Assembly: GCA_027485615.1 (NCBI GenBank)
Contig: JAIXQS010000144.1
Coordinates: 62,001-126,000, forward strand
DNA: 64,000 bases
Direction: 5' to 3'
Source: Verrucomicrobiaceae bacterium
Lineage (GTDB): Bacteria > Verrucomicrobiota > Verrucomicrobiia > Verrucomicrobiales > Akkermansiaceae
The notes beneath the pieces are model-generated. The model was not told the DNA's origin. It was given only the letters and a program-made list of their open reading frames with translations, and did not search any database. Below are positions 49,410 to 58,786 of this stretch, piece by piece. Position 1 is the stretch's first letter. Every line of letters starts with the position of its first letter. A program made the translations under genes and the position numbers.

Positions 49410-49799
49410 TCACCCCAGCGGGTTCACGAGGCCGGTCTCGCGGATGAAGAAATCCGGGTTGAGATCGGCGAGTGGGGCGCGGAGTTTCTCGATCTCGGCG
49501 GCGGGTCCGTGGACTTCGAGGCGGGCGAGATCGGCGAGTTCGAGGAATTTGCCGAGCAGTTCGCCGACGTTGGCCAGGTGGGCAAGTACGCCTTCCGCGC
49601 CAACATATGCCTCTCGGCAGGACGCCGTGTCACCGTTGCGGGTGAAATCATAATACAGGCAGGCGGTCTCGGTGGCGGTTTTTTCCGTGAAGGCGGGCAT
49701 CAGCGCAATGAAGGCCTCGAGGTTGCCCTCGCGGATCTTGAAATACGGATGGAGGCTGACGGAGTGGGAAAGTGCTTCGGACATGGCGGCCATGTTAAA
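49410..49799 (-). CDS. Antibiotic biosynthesis monooxygenase-like (ABM/quinol monooxygenase-like)
   Basis: HPYFKIREGNLEAFIALMPAFTEKTATETACLYYDF. Confidence 0.65.
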   Translation of the reverse strand, partial: FNMAAMSEALSHSVSLHPYFKIREGNLEAFIALMPAFTEKTATETACLYYDFTRNGDTASCREAYVGAEGVLAHLANVGELLGKFLELADLARLEVHGPAAEIEKLRAPLADLNPDFFIRETGLVNPLG

Positions 49800-49937
49800 T
49801 CCGAAAGACGGGAAACAAAGGGAAAATCCCGCGAGCGGCTTATTTCCAACAGGCAACCGCTTCCCATGCCGGGGCGGCCTGCTCGACCCGCGCTGCGGAT
49901 CCCGCCGGATTTTCCGACGGCTTTCCCCGCCGAATGA

Positions 49938-50456
49938 TCACTGCTTTTTCCAGACGATCTTGTCGTAGCGCCAGCCGTCCCCGCCTTTTTTCCATACGAT
50001 GGTGACCTCGAAGCTACCGTCGGCGGGGCGGCCCGTGGAAAGTTCGATGTAACCTTCTGCCAGGAAACGGACTGTCGCCGTGTCGCCGACCACGTCCACG
50101 CCGCGGAAGGCGGTGATGTCAAAGCGCGATCGCTTCGCGTTCCGGCAGATCCATGAGAAGGCGGCCTCCATCTCTTCCTTGTCGAAACTGCCGTTCGCTT
50201 CCGGGACATCCGGGACGACGAGCTCAACCTCCGGGGCGAGCAACGCGTTCATGGAGTAAACCTTCGCCTGCCGCAGCGGCACGCCCGAGCCTTCGCTGAG
50301 CGTGAGGACTTCCATCAGGTGCTTCGTACGGCGCATGACGGCCTGTTCCGGCGAGAACCACCACATGCCGAGAGGCACGAGCAGGACGGCGGCGACGATA
50401 AGGACGATCCTGGCGTTTTTCACGGGTGTAGGCGGGAAGGCTGGAAATGCGGCCAT
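49938..50456 (-). CDS. Hypothetical membrane-anchored protein
   Basis: Single N-terminal TM; soluble domain resembling SnoaL/NTF2-like only loosely. Confidence 0.5.
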   Translation of the reverse strand: MAAFPAFPPTPVKNARIVLIVAAVLLVPLGMWWFSPEQAVMRRTKHLMEVLTLSEGSGVPLRQAKVYSMNALLAPEVELVVPDVPEANGSFDKEEMEAAFSWICRNAKRSRFDITAFRGVDVVGDTATVRFLAEGYIELSTGRPADGSFEVTIVWKKGGDGWRYDKIVWKKQ

Positions 50457-50551
50457 GAGTCCGCGTGGGCGCTGGATCTGCGATCAGCGGCGGAGCCCTT
50501 CATCCGCGCAGGACGGAGAAGGGCTGGAGACGGGAGCGGCCGTGATCTCGA

Positions 50552-50887
50552 CTACGGCTTGGCGGGCTCGGGCTTTTTCGCCCAGACCTGGCACCATCCG
50601 GCGGCGGTCACAAGCTTGCCTCCGAAGGCACCGCATGGGCCGGACGCTTCGCCGGCTTTTCCGGTGTAGAGAGCGCAGTTATCGCATCTTTGCTCCGGCT
50701 TGTGCATGGGATATTTCACCGCGTCCACCTTGGTGGTGTCCTCTTTGTAGCCGAGCGCGATGGCGACAGGATCGGTCTCTACAAGCTTGGCCGGCGGCGG
50801 TGCCTGGCCGAATGCCCGGGAGCATACGGCGGCTGGAATGGCGGCGGAAACGGCGAGTTGGCGCAGGAAATTGCGGCGGTTGTTCAT
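50552..50887 (-). CDS. High-potential iron-sulfur protein (HiPIP)
   Basis: Tat-like RRNFLRQLAVSAAIPA; CDNCALYTGKAGEASGPCGAFGGKLVTAAGWCQVW. Confidence 0.9.
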   Translation of the reverse strand: MNNRRNFLRQLAVSAAIPAAVCSRAFGQAPPPAKLVETDPVAIALGYKEDTTKVDAVKYPMHKPEQRCDNCALYTGKAGEASGPCGAFGGKLVTAAGWCQVWAKKPEPAKP

Positions 50888-51393
50888 AGTGTTTGTTTGG
50901 TTAGATCTAGAAGACGGCGAATCGTAACACACTTCAGGCGGCCTGCACTCAGGAAATTGCGCAAAGATCCGCAATTTTTACTCACCAATGCAGCCCGACC
51001 CGGATGAACGGAAAGGGATGATGTGATCTTGCTGCCCCCCAGTGTTTCATTCGCCATCCGTCGTCACTTTTTCGAAACCGCTCCCGAACCTCGCCGCTAG
51101 CGAACCACAAACCCGGCCTGCGGATCCGGGCCGTTTTCGAAAAGTCCTTCCCGAAACGGAGATGGATTGGGTTTCGGGAATGGTTCCGCTGTGCGGAAGG
51201 GATTTCACCGTTCCGGGCTGCGAGCGCGGCCTTTTCGGCAATAGCTTTCGGTAAAAGGCCTAACCCTAAGTGCTGAAGACGCTGTCGGTCATCCAATGAT
51301 TTGCGCGTATGACAGCAGGATAAAAAAGAGCCGCCACCGCAGCGGCAGTTCCCGCTTGAATGTCCGGCGCGCCCGGCCTAATCCCTTCGCCAC

Positions 51394-51999
51394 ATGGACG
51401 CCCGCCACCCTTATGAAATGATCCCGCTGTTTACGGCGGGGCTGCTGCTGGGTATATGGCTGATCGGCTCGCACGTGCTGATGCTCGCGAAGCCCGCGCT
51501 GGTTCAGGGTTGGCTGAAAAAATTTCCGCGCCACGTCCTCTCAGGGCAGATCATACTCGGGATCGGCCTCGCATGGTTTTGGCTGCTGGTCGCGCCGGAG
51601 GGCATGGGCAAGCTGAGCGCGCTGCGGATGGATCTCGGCGAGTTCAACAACATCAAGCCCATCCTGAGGCTGCTGGTTCCGGCTTCGCTGGTTCTGGTAT
51701 CCATGAGCGTGCGGGATTTCCTCGCGGTGCGTGCACTGGGCCTGCTCGGGCTGATGGTGGCCGCTCCGCTGCTGGATGCCGCTTTCCTGAAAGACCCGGA
51801 CAGCCGCCTGCTTGTCCCGGTCTTCGCCTACGCACTTCTGACTGCGTCGCTTTTCTGGGTGGGGATGCCCTACCTTTTCCGGGACGCAGTTACATGGGTA
51901 ACTGCTACGCCGGGACGCTGGCGCACCGCATGCCTTTGCGGGCTGGCCTATGGCGCGGCCACGGTGGTTTGCGCGTTCGCTTTCTGGCGGGATTACTAG
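51394..51999 (+). CDS. Hypothetical multi-pass membrane protein
   Basis: Five to six predicted TM segments across the ORF. Confidence 0.6.
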   Translation: MDARHPYEMIPLFTAGLLLGIWLIGSHVLMLAKPALVQGWLKKFPRHVLSGQIILGIGLAWFWLLVAPEGMGKLSALRMDLGEFNNIKPILRLLVPASLVLVSMSVRDFLAVRALGLLGLMVAAPLLDAAFLKDPDSRLLVPVFAYALLTASLFWVGMPYLFRDAVTWVTATPGRWRTACLCGLAYGAATVVCAFAFWRDY

Positions 52000-52003
52000 G
52001 GAA

Positions 52004-52189
52004 CTAGTATACAGGAGCGCCGCCGGACTGGTATTCCGAGCCGGAATCACCGGTCTGCTGCTCCGCCTTCTTCTCCATCTCGGTGCCGAGGACGCGCATG
52101 TCGCGCCCCAGGCCGATGGTGGTGTTGCAGGATGACAGGGCTGCGAGGGCGATTGCGCCAAAAAGTGCCGTTTTCAAAATGCTTTTCAT
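52004..52189 (-). CDS. Entericidin-like small lipoprotein
   Basis: Lipobox ALSSC followed by NTTIGLGRDMRVLGTEMEKKA. Confidence 0.7.
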   Translation of the reverse strand: MKSILKTALFGAIALAALSSCNTTIGLGRDMRVLGTEMEKKAEQQTGDSGSEYQSGGAPVY

Positions 52190-52222
52190 GTGCGGAAATG
52201 GATGTACCGGCGTCCGGATTTG

Positions 52223-53410
52223 TCAACTTTTCTTGAGTTCGCGGCGCAGTTCGATGATTCCGTCCCGGATCGCGAAAATCTCGCCGCGGAGGTTTTCGAG
52301 GGATGCGCAAGCGTCGGGATCGTCGGCGGCGGCTATCAGTTCGCCGCAGGCGCCGACAGCGTCGTTGATCCAGTTCAGGCAGCGTTTCAGGACGGCGAGG
52401 ACAAACCCGGCCTCCGGCTCGTAACCGCTGCCATGCCCATGGAGCACGCCCGCCAGCTTGGCGCTGACCTGCATGAGATTGGATACGAGCCGCTGCGCCG
52501 GGCTGTCCTTGTCATCACCGCGGCTTACCAAATCGAAGCAACGCATCGCGACCTCGCGAGCCCTCGCCTGCAGAGGATGGCTTTCGGCGAGCCAATCCTC
52601 ATCGTCCTCATCCTCGTCGTCGTCCTCATCGCCTGAGCCGCGCCATTCCTCGCGGAAATCCCCTTCATCATCGAAGTCCTCGTCCTCGCCGCTTTCCTCG
52701 CGCTCCGCCATGGCTCCGAGAAGACCATCCCAGCCCATCACGAAGGCCTCTTTCCGCTCGCTGTCGTGGTCGTCGATGTATTTCTCGAGCACCTCCTGAT
52801 AGGCGTCGCTGAGGCGGTCGGACTCCTTGAGGCGCTCCTCCCACTCGAACTCATCGAGCTCGCCTTGGGCGGGGGCGCTTTCCGCGGCTTCGTCCGGCTC
52901 GGCGCGGCGTATCACCTGGGCGAGGAAATCACGCATCGCGCTGAGGTTCGCGAGTTTCTGCGCTTCTTCCTGATCATCGTCCATCCGCCACTCGCTGGCG
53001 GAAACTTTCAGATGGTAGTCGGCCGCTTCGATGAGGACCCGCCCGTTGATTTCGCTGAACCACTCGATGTAGAGGACGTTGCTCCATTGGAAAGGGATTT
53101 CCTGGCCGCGCCGTTCGCACTCGTCCATCTCCTCCTCGGAAATTTCCGGCACGCGTGCTTTCCGCGACGCGGTGATATCGCCGATGATGCCTGTCTGCTC
53201 GGTATCGAGTTCGGAGGCCTCGGGGCAGACGCGCGGGTTGGGATTTTCAAACTCCAACACGGATCCCGCGAGATCCCGCCAACAATCGCCGTTGAGGGAA
53301 AGGATGAGCGGCTCATCGCGACCCGCGAGCCAGATCTTGCCGGTGGTGAGACCCTCGACGGTGTTGTCGATCAACCCGTGTTCCACCGCTTCGTCCACGC
53401 GCCATGCCAT
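52223..53410 (-). CDS. Hypothetical acidic protein
   Basis: 395-aa ORF with long Asp/Glu-rich segment (EESGEDEDFDDEGDFREEWRGSGDEDDDEDEDDEDW). Confidence 0.6.
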   Translation of the reverse strand: MAWRVDEAVEHGLIDNTVEGLTTGKIWLAGRDEPLILSLNGDCWRDLAGSVLEFENPNPRVCPEASELDTEQTGIIGDITASRKARVPEISEEEMDECERRGQEIPFQWSNVLYIEWFSEINGRVLIEAADYHLKVSASEWRMDDDQEEAQKLANLSAMRDFLAQVIRRAEPDEAAESAPAQGELDEFEWEERLKESDRLSDAYQEVLEKYIDDHDSERKEAFVMGWDGLLGAMAEREESGEDEDFDDEGDFREEWRGSGDEDDDEDEDDEDWLAESHPLQARAREVAMRCFDLVSRGDDKDSPAQRLVSNLMQVSAKLAGVLHGHGSGYEPEAGFVLAVLKRCLNWINDAVGACGELIAAADDPDACASLENLRGEIFAIRDGIIELRRELKKS

Positions 53411-53477
53411 GCGCCGGATGATCCCACCCTGTTTCCTGCAACGTCAAGCCAGCTGTTGCGGGCGGGATGAACGGGCG

Positions 53478-53963
53478 TCAGTAAATTTTCCTGCCCGGCA
53501 TCGCCTTGTACTCCTCTGCCAGCGCGATCGCCTCTTCGCGGACGAGTTGTTTTTCAGGGATCGAGCGACGGGAGGCGGGCAAGGTGAACTGCCGGAAAAA
53601 CTCGCGGTCATCGAAGCCGAGGCGGGCGGCATCGGCGATATCGAAGCCGTAGCATATCGCGGAAATGCGCGCCCAATGGATTGCGCCGAGACACATCGGG
53701 CAGGGTTGGCCGGTGGTATGGATCACGCAGCCTTCCAGCGAGTGGCTGCCGGTTTTCGCACAGGCATCGCGTATGGCGACGATCTCGCCGTGGGCGGTGG
53801 GATCGTGGGTGGCGAGGACGCGGTTCCAGCCTTCACCGATGATTTCCCCGTCGCGCACGATCACCGCGCCGAAGGGGCCGCCATCCCCGGCACGCATGCC
53901 GTTTCTGGCGAGCTGGATCGCGCGCCGCATGAATTCCTCTTGCATGGTGTTTGGTATCATTTC
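53478..53963 (-). CDS. Nucleoside/guanine deaminase-like cytidine deaminase family protein
   Basis: PTAHGEIVAIRDAC, TTGQPCPMCLGAIHWARI (HxE, PCxxC). Confidence 0.88.
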   Translation of the reverse strand, partial: EMIPNTMQEEFMRRAIQLARNGMRAGDGGPFGAVIVRDGEIIGEGWNRVLATHDPTAHGEIVAIRDACAKTGSHSLEGCVIHTTGQPCPMCLGAIHWARISAICYGFDIADAARLGFDDREFFRQFTLPASRRSIPEKQLVREEAIALAEEYKAMPGRKIY

Positions 53964-54263
53964 ACGGCAATCACCGCCAAGGCCAAGGAAAATCATTTTT
54001 GCGGGATTTATGCTTCAGATGATTCCATGTTTTCCCATGGATCGCTTACCCCGCCACCCGGTTGCATTCCTTGACATGGAACACGCGCGCTGTTTGAGCG
54101 GATGATTGTTCCCGAGGCTTGGTATCGTCCGATAGAAAAACCGTGCGGGCTTTATGACCCGCCTTCGCCTACCTAAAAGCCATTCGAAAACCACTACCCG
54201 GGCTTGCCACGAGTCCGTGCGCCTGACTAAACAATGAGCGTGGCGTGAAAACATCCCAGTCCA

Positions 54264-55967
54264 ATGAGCGAACCGAAACACAGCGCCCTGTTTGTAGCTC
54301 CCGAGTTGGAGGAGGTCGCGAGGCTTTTCCCCAGCTATGAGGTCATTGGCCTTATCGCATGCGGTGGCATGGGTGCGGTTTACCACGCAGTGCAGTCGTC
54401 GCTGGAGCGTCCGGTGGCAATCAAGATCCTGCCGCGCGAGTTCTCAACGGACGCAGAGTTCCGCTCCGGTTTCGAATCCGAAGCGAAGGCGATGGCGAAA
54501 TTGAACCATCCGAACCTGATCGGCGTTTACGATTTCGGCGAGGTGGAGGGGCTGCTTTACATCGTGATGGAGTTCGTGGCGGGGCAATCCCTTCACCACG
54601 CCGCACATGGCTGTTCCTTCGAACATGCGGACGCGGTCAATATGGTCATCAATGTCTGCCATGGCCTAGCGCACGCTCATGAATACGGAATCCTGCACCG
54701 GGATATCAAACCTTCCAACATCCTGCTCGACAGCCAGATGAACCCAAAAATCGGCGATTTCGGCCTGGCACGGGCGCTGGGGCGTCAGATCGAAGAAGGC
54801 GAGCAGATCTTCGGCACACCCGGATACACCGCACCGGAAGTTCTGCGTCCTCCGTTCACGATCGACCAGCGCGCTGACATCTTCTCCGTCGGTGTGATGC
54901 TCCACGAGCTTCTCACAGGCCACCTGCCCGACGCGGATCCTCGCCCGGCCTCGCAAATTTGTGGCTGCAGCCATCGCCTCGATGCGGTGATCCAGCGCGC
55001 CACACATCCGGATCCGAACCGGCGTTTCGCCTCAGCTGCCGAACTCGCCCGGGAACTTGGTAACATCGCGGCGATGCCGAACCGCACACTCCGGACCGGC
55101 TCGCCTGCCGTCAAGGTCACGCCGAATGTAGGGAGCCCTGCGGTTTCCAGACCCGCGCAAACAGCGGCCAGCCCGTCCGGCCACAACGCCCTGTCCAGAC
55201 CCGTCCGTTCCGCGCTCCCGCGGCGAACTGCCGCGCCACCAAATCCCTCCGCAGCCACTTCGCTGCGACCGCAGGGCTCCTATAACAAGCCGAAGCCCCT
55301 TGCGAAGGAATCCTCGGGATCCGGCTTGGTCGTTTTCCTTGTCATCGCGCTGATTGGCGTGGCCGTCACCTATTTCGTGATGAAGGGAAAAACAGCCGCG
55401 CCCGACTCCCCGCCGCAGGCGCCCCCAGTAACCGAAAAAACGACGCCGCCCCAAAGCCCGGCGCCAACCGCCAAGGAAGAGGCCGAGCTGGATCCTGCCG
55501 ATCTCCTGCGTCGCGCCCGCTCATCGATACGCCAGCGAGTAGGGCCAGCTCTGGAAAGCCATCGCCGCGACATGAAGGCCAACCTAAGCGATTACAGGAA
55601 GGCGATGGAATCCGCCGCCGAAGGGCTTGCCCCGGGGGAACGCGAGCGCATCAGCGAAATACTTTCCGAAAACCTGCGGATCTGGGAGGACAACGGTGAC
55701 AAGCTCCCGGAAACGCTTCCCGCCGGCTTCCGGGCTGTTGACGGCGCGGAGGATATCCACGCCAGTCATGTGGAAAAACAGGCGGCGATCCAAAGCGGGC
55801 TTGAGGGCGAGATCGCTTCCCTCGCCAGCGTTTACGTGCTGGAATTGCAGAACCAACTCGAGCAAATCGCAAAGGGCGGAAATGCCCGGGCGGTCAATGC
55901 CTTGGAAGAGGAAGTCCGTGCCGTGGAGGGAAATGTGACGCGCTTCCGCGAGGCGATGACCGATTAG
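54264..55967 (+). CDS. Ser/Thr protein kinase with C-terminal TM and extracytoplasmic domain
   Basis: VIGLIACGGMGAVYHAVQSSLERPVAIKIL; ILHRDIKPSNILLDSQMNPKIGDFGLAR; single TM GLVVFLVIALIGVAVTYFVM. Confidence 0.93.
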   Translation: MSEPKHSALFVAPELEEVARLFPSYEVIGLIACGGMGAVYHAVQSSLERPVAIKILPREFSTDAEFRSGFESEAKAMAKLNHPNLIGVYDFGEVEGLLYIVMEFVAGQSLHHAAHGCSFEHADAVNMVINVCHGLAHAHEYGILHRDIKPSNILLDSQMNPKIGDFGLARALGRQIEEGEQIFGTPGYTAPEVLRPPFTIDQRADIFSVGVMLHELLTGHLPDADPRPASQICGCSHRLDAVIQRATHPDPNRRFASAAELARELGNIAAMPNRTLRTGSPAVKVTPNVGSPAVSRPAQTAASPSGHNALSRPVRSALPRRTAAPPNPSAATSLRPQGSYNKPKPLAKESSGSGLVVFLVIALIGVAVTYFVMKGKTAAPDSPPQAPPVTEKTTPPQSPAPTAKEEAELDPADLLRRARSSIRQRVGPALESHRRDMKANLSDYRKAMESAAEGLAPGERERISEILSENLRIWEDNGDKLPETLPAGFRAVDGAEDIHASHVEKQAAIQSGLEGEIASLASVYVLELQNQLEQIAKGGNARAVNALEEEVRAVEGNVTRFREAMTD

Positions 55968-56431
55968 CCCGCCGCATCGCGCTTGCCGAAGCCGCGGGGC
56001 AGGCGCAGCGGCTTGCCTTCCGGCATTTTCACCAGCGCCAGCGCCTGCCGCGCCGTGACCAGCAGCGCCCCGTCCTCCTCGCGGCGCATCTCGAACTCGC
56101 ACCAAAATCTCGCCGCGCCCACCTCCCCGAGCTTGCCCCGGATCTCGATCCAATCCCCGAGCTTCGCAGGCTTCTTGTAATCCACCTCAGTCCGCGTCAG
56201 CACCGGGTAAATTCCCGTTTCCGACATCCCGCGCAGATCCATGCCCAGCGACGCCGCGAGCCTCGTCCGGCAAGTTTCGATCATCCGCAAATAGGCGAGG
56301 TTGTGCACCACGCCGCCGCAATCCGTATCGAAAAACATCACTTCCTCGCGCGTCGCCATCTCGTTGATCACGTCCTCCATGCGGACAACCTCGCAGAAAG
56401 GCATGCCGGGCCGCAATGTTCTCTTGTCCAC
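55964..56431 (-). CDS. Acyl-CoA thioesterase (YbgC/4HBT-like)
   Basis: VMFFDTDCGGVVHNLAYLRMIETCRTRLA. Confidence 0.85.
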   Translation of the reverse strand: MDKRTLRPGMPFCEVVRMEDVINEMATREEVMFFDTDCGGVVHNLAYLRMIETCRTRLAASLGMDLRGMSETGIYPVLTRTEVDYKKPAKLGDWIEIRGKLGEVGAARFWCEFEMRREEDGALLVTARQALALVKMPEGKPLRLPRGFGKRDAAG

Positions 56432-56464
56432 GAGCGTAAAAATGCGAGTATCCGCCGCTAAGCC

Positions 56465-58279
56465 ATGACAAATGCCATCCGATCATTTTTCGCCGCCGCG
56501 ATTTTCACCCTCCCTGCGGTGACATCCGGCGCCGCGCCCCCGTTTGTCCCGCCGGCCGATGTGATGCCGCCTTTCCGCAGGGACAAGCTTCCGATCGATA
56601 CGGATGCCATGCTCTCCCTCTCGCAGACAATGACCCTGCTCTCCCAGAGCGCCTCCCTGAAAGAAGCACCCCTCCGCCGCACCGCCGCGCAGGCACTCGC
56701 GCTAGCCCTGGCCCTCGATCCCGCCAACTCATCCGCGCGCGATATCCTTTCATCCATCACCGGTGGCGGGAACCTCCACAGTCCGGATCCGGAAAGACTC
56801 ACCCGCGCGAAGACAGAAGCCTGGCAACTCAACGGCTGGCTCTCCACTCCGGAGGCGGGCAAGGATGGCAATCTCCTCGCCGACCTCCTCGGTGATACCG
56901 TCGCGGCGCTCGATCCTGATCATCCCGCCGCCGTCGATTTGCTGAAATCCCCGGAGCGCGGGAAATGGGACGGCTGGGTCGCTTCCCTGCCAAGCTTCGA
57001 CGAAAAGAACACCGTCAGTTTGGAAAAACCGGACGAAGCGGGAAGCAAGCTGGAACCGATCAAGCCGGAGCTGAAAATGGCGGGCATCTCGCTTACGAAA
57101 GCGACGGTGAAGACGGTGCTCTTCGCCTTCGATAAAGAGACCGGTTACGCGTTCGGAAACACCACCGTGAGAATGGAGGCGCAGCCCAAGCTCGAGGAAT
57201 GGGAAGCCAGCGGAAACCTGCAGCTCAATGTGCCGAGCTGGGAGATAAACAAGGCGGATGTGAAAGAGTTCATCGTTTCCCCGATCATGGATGCCCTCCA
57301 GAACTCCGGGGTTGCGCTCCCGGATAACGGCAGGATCAGCTTCCAAGCGGGTGACGGGGATCTCTATCCGTTCGGCAAAAATACGACCAGCCTCACCGGG
57401 CCTGCCTTCGTTCTCGCCTACGCCGCCCTCACCGGCGTCGAGCCGGACGCCACCGTGTTCGGGGTCATCAACACCAGGGGCAAGCTGACCTCGCCCCGTT
57501 ACCTCTGGTACTTTGTCGACGCACTGCGGAAAGGCGACGGCGGACGGCTTGTAATTCCCGCCGACTCCGCTGAATTCTTCGCCGCGCTGCTGACCTTGGA
57601 GGAACCGGATTTTTTCCTGAAATACGAAGTCCTCACCGCATCCGGCCCGGAAGAGATGGCAAAGCTCTGCGCGAAGAAGCCCGATGAGAAACAGGCCGCC
57701 GTTTCCGCGAAGTTCCAGGAAATCAAGGACAAGGCTCCGGCCTCCACGCTCGGCCCCTACCTCGCAAACCGCTTCATCCGCCAACGGCTGCTCGATATCC
57801 ATACGGAAATGCCCCAGCACTTTTCCGCAAAGATTCTCGCCCTGCAGGGATCCGCGGATCGCCCACCCCGCACCCTGCCCGAAAACATCTTCGCCGCCAT
57901 GGTCTGGCACGCCATCGCACCGATCAAGGCAGCTACAAGTTTCGAAAATGAGGGCATTTTCAACGCGAATTCCGAGGCCCTGGAGAACCTCCACGATGTA
58001 TCCCGCGCCAAACTGGATCTCCTTGACCGCTTCGCGGATCGTGACAGCTCCGAGCTGCTTGACCGCGCCAAATCCGTGACCTCCGATCTGCGCGACGTGG
58101 CTCGCGCGCTAGGCAGCCGCAGCGATGATTGGGAAGCAAGATACAGAGCGGTCGCTCGGGCACATAAAGCCCTTGAGAATTCGAACGAACAAATCCGCCG
58201 GGAACTCTCGCTCGTCACCGGCGATCCTCTGCCGGACGATATGATCGAACGCCTGAGAAAGGAACGGGATCGCAAATGA
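56465..58279 (+). CDS. Large secreted hypothetical protein
   Basis: Signal-peptide-like N-terminus, 604-aa ORF without recognised family. Confidence 0.6.
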   Translation: MTNAIRSFFAAAIFTLPAVTSGAAPPFVPPADVMPPFRRDKLPIDTDAMLSLSQTMTLLSQSASLKEAPLRRTAAQALALALALDPANSSARDILSSITGGGNLHSPDPERLTRAKTEAWQLNGWLSTPEAGKDGNLLADLLGDTVAALDPDHPAAVDLLKSPERGKWDGWVASLPSFDEKNTVSLEKPDEAGSKLEPIKPELKMAGISLTKATVKTVLFAFDKETGYAFGNTTVRMEAQPKLEEWEASGNLQLNVPSWEINKADVKEFIVSPIMDALQNSGVALPDNGRISFQAGDGDLYPFGKNTTSLTGPAFVLAYAALTGVEPDATVFGVINTRGKLTSPRYLWYFVDALRKGDGGRLVIPADSAEFFAALLTLEEPDFFLKYEVLTASGPEEMAKLCAKKPDEKQAAVSAKFQEIKDKAPASTLGPYLANRFIRQRLLDIHTEMPQHFSAKILALQGSADRPPRTLPENIFAAMVWHAIAPIKAATSFENEGIFNANSEALENLHDVSRAKLDLLDRFADRDSSELLDRAKSVTSDLRDVARALGSRSDDWEARYRAVARAHKALENSNEQIRRELSLVTGDPLPDDMIERLRKERDRK

Positions 58280-58342
58280 GATCGGTGCAACTGAATCTTC
58301 GGATTCTTCCGGAGGGGTGATCGCTGGCGCGTTGTCCGCACG

Positions 58343-58786
58343 TCACTTCCCGCCCATCGGCTTGATTTTTGCCGGTTTCTTCGGAGTGGCCCAGTGATCG
58401 ACGGCGGGATCGACCACGAAATCGTGGGCCAGCGCCTCGCGCCCGAGGAGCAGGCGGTGGATCATGCGCTTGCGGGAAACGAGCGAGACCACGATGCGTT
58501 TCTCCACCCCGGCCAGGCGGAGCTGCGTCTCGACGAAGAGGCGGCTCGTCGGGCGGCCGGTGGATGAGCGGACTCTTTTCCTGGCGATGATGTCCGCCTC
58601 CAGCGTGATGAGCTTCCTGTCCTTCCGGTCGAGGCGGACGGTGAAACGCACGCGGTCACCGGGCAGTTCGGTGATCTCCGCGCAGTCGATGGCGCTGCTG
58701 CGCGCGCCGGTGTCGGCCTTGGCCTTGAGGCGTAGTCCCCATTCGGGGAACTCGACCCACTCGCGCCAGCCGATGATCATCCTCAC
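58343..58786 (-). CDS. RimB-like retropepsin-type zinc protease family protein
   Basis: IGWREWVEFPEWGLRLKAKADTGARSSAID; RKRMIHRLLLGREALAHDFVVDP. Confidence 0.8.
   Translation of the reverse strand: MRMIIGWREWVEFPEWGLRLKAKADTGARSSAIDCAEITELPGDRVRFTVRLDRKDRKLITLEADIIARKRVRSSTGRPTSRLFVETQLRLAGVEKRIVVSLVSRKRMIHRLLLGREALAHDFVVDPAVDHWATPKKPAKIKPMGGK

Noticed and set aside
50982-51296. 104-aa minus-strand ORF as a gene
   Set aside because: No signal, domain or good start context recognised; probably noncoding or decayed sequence.
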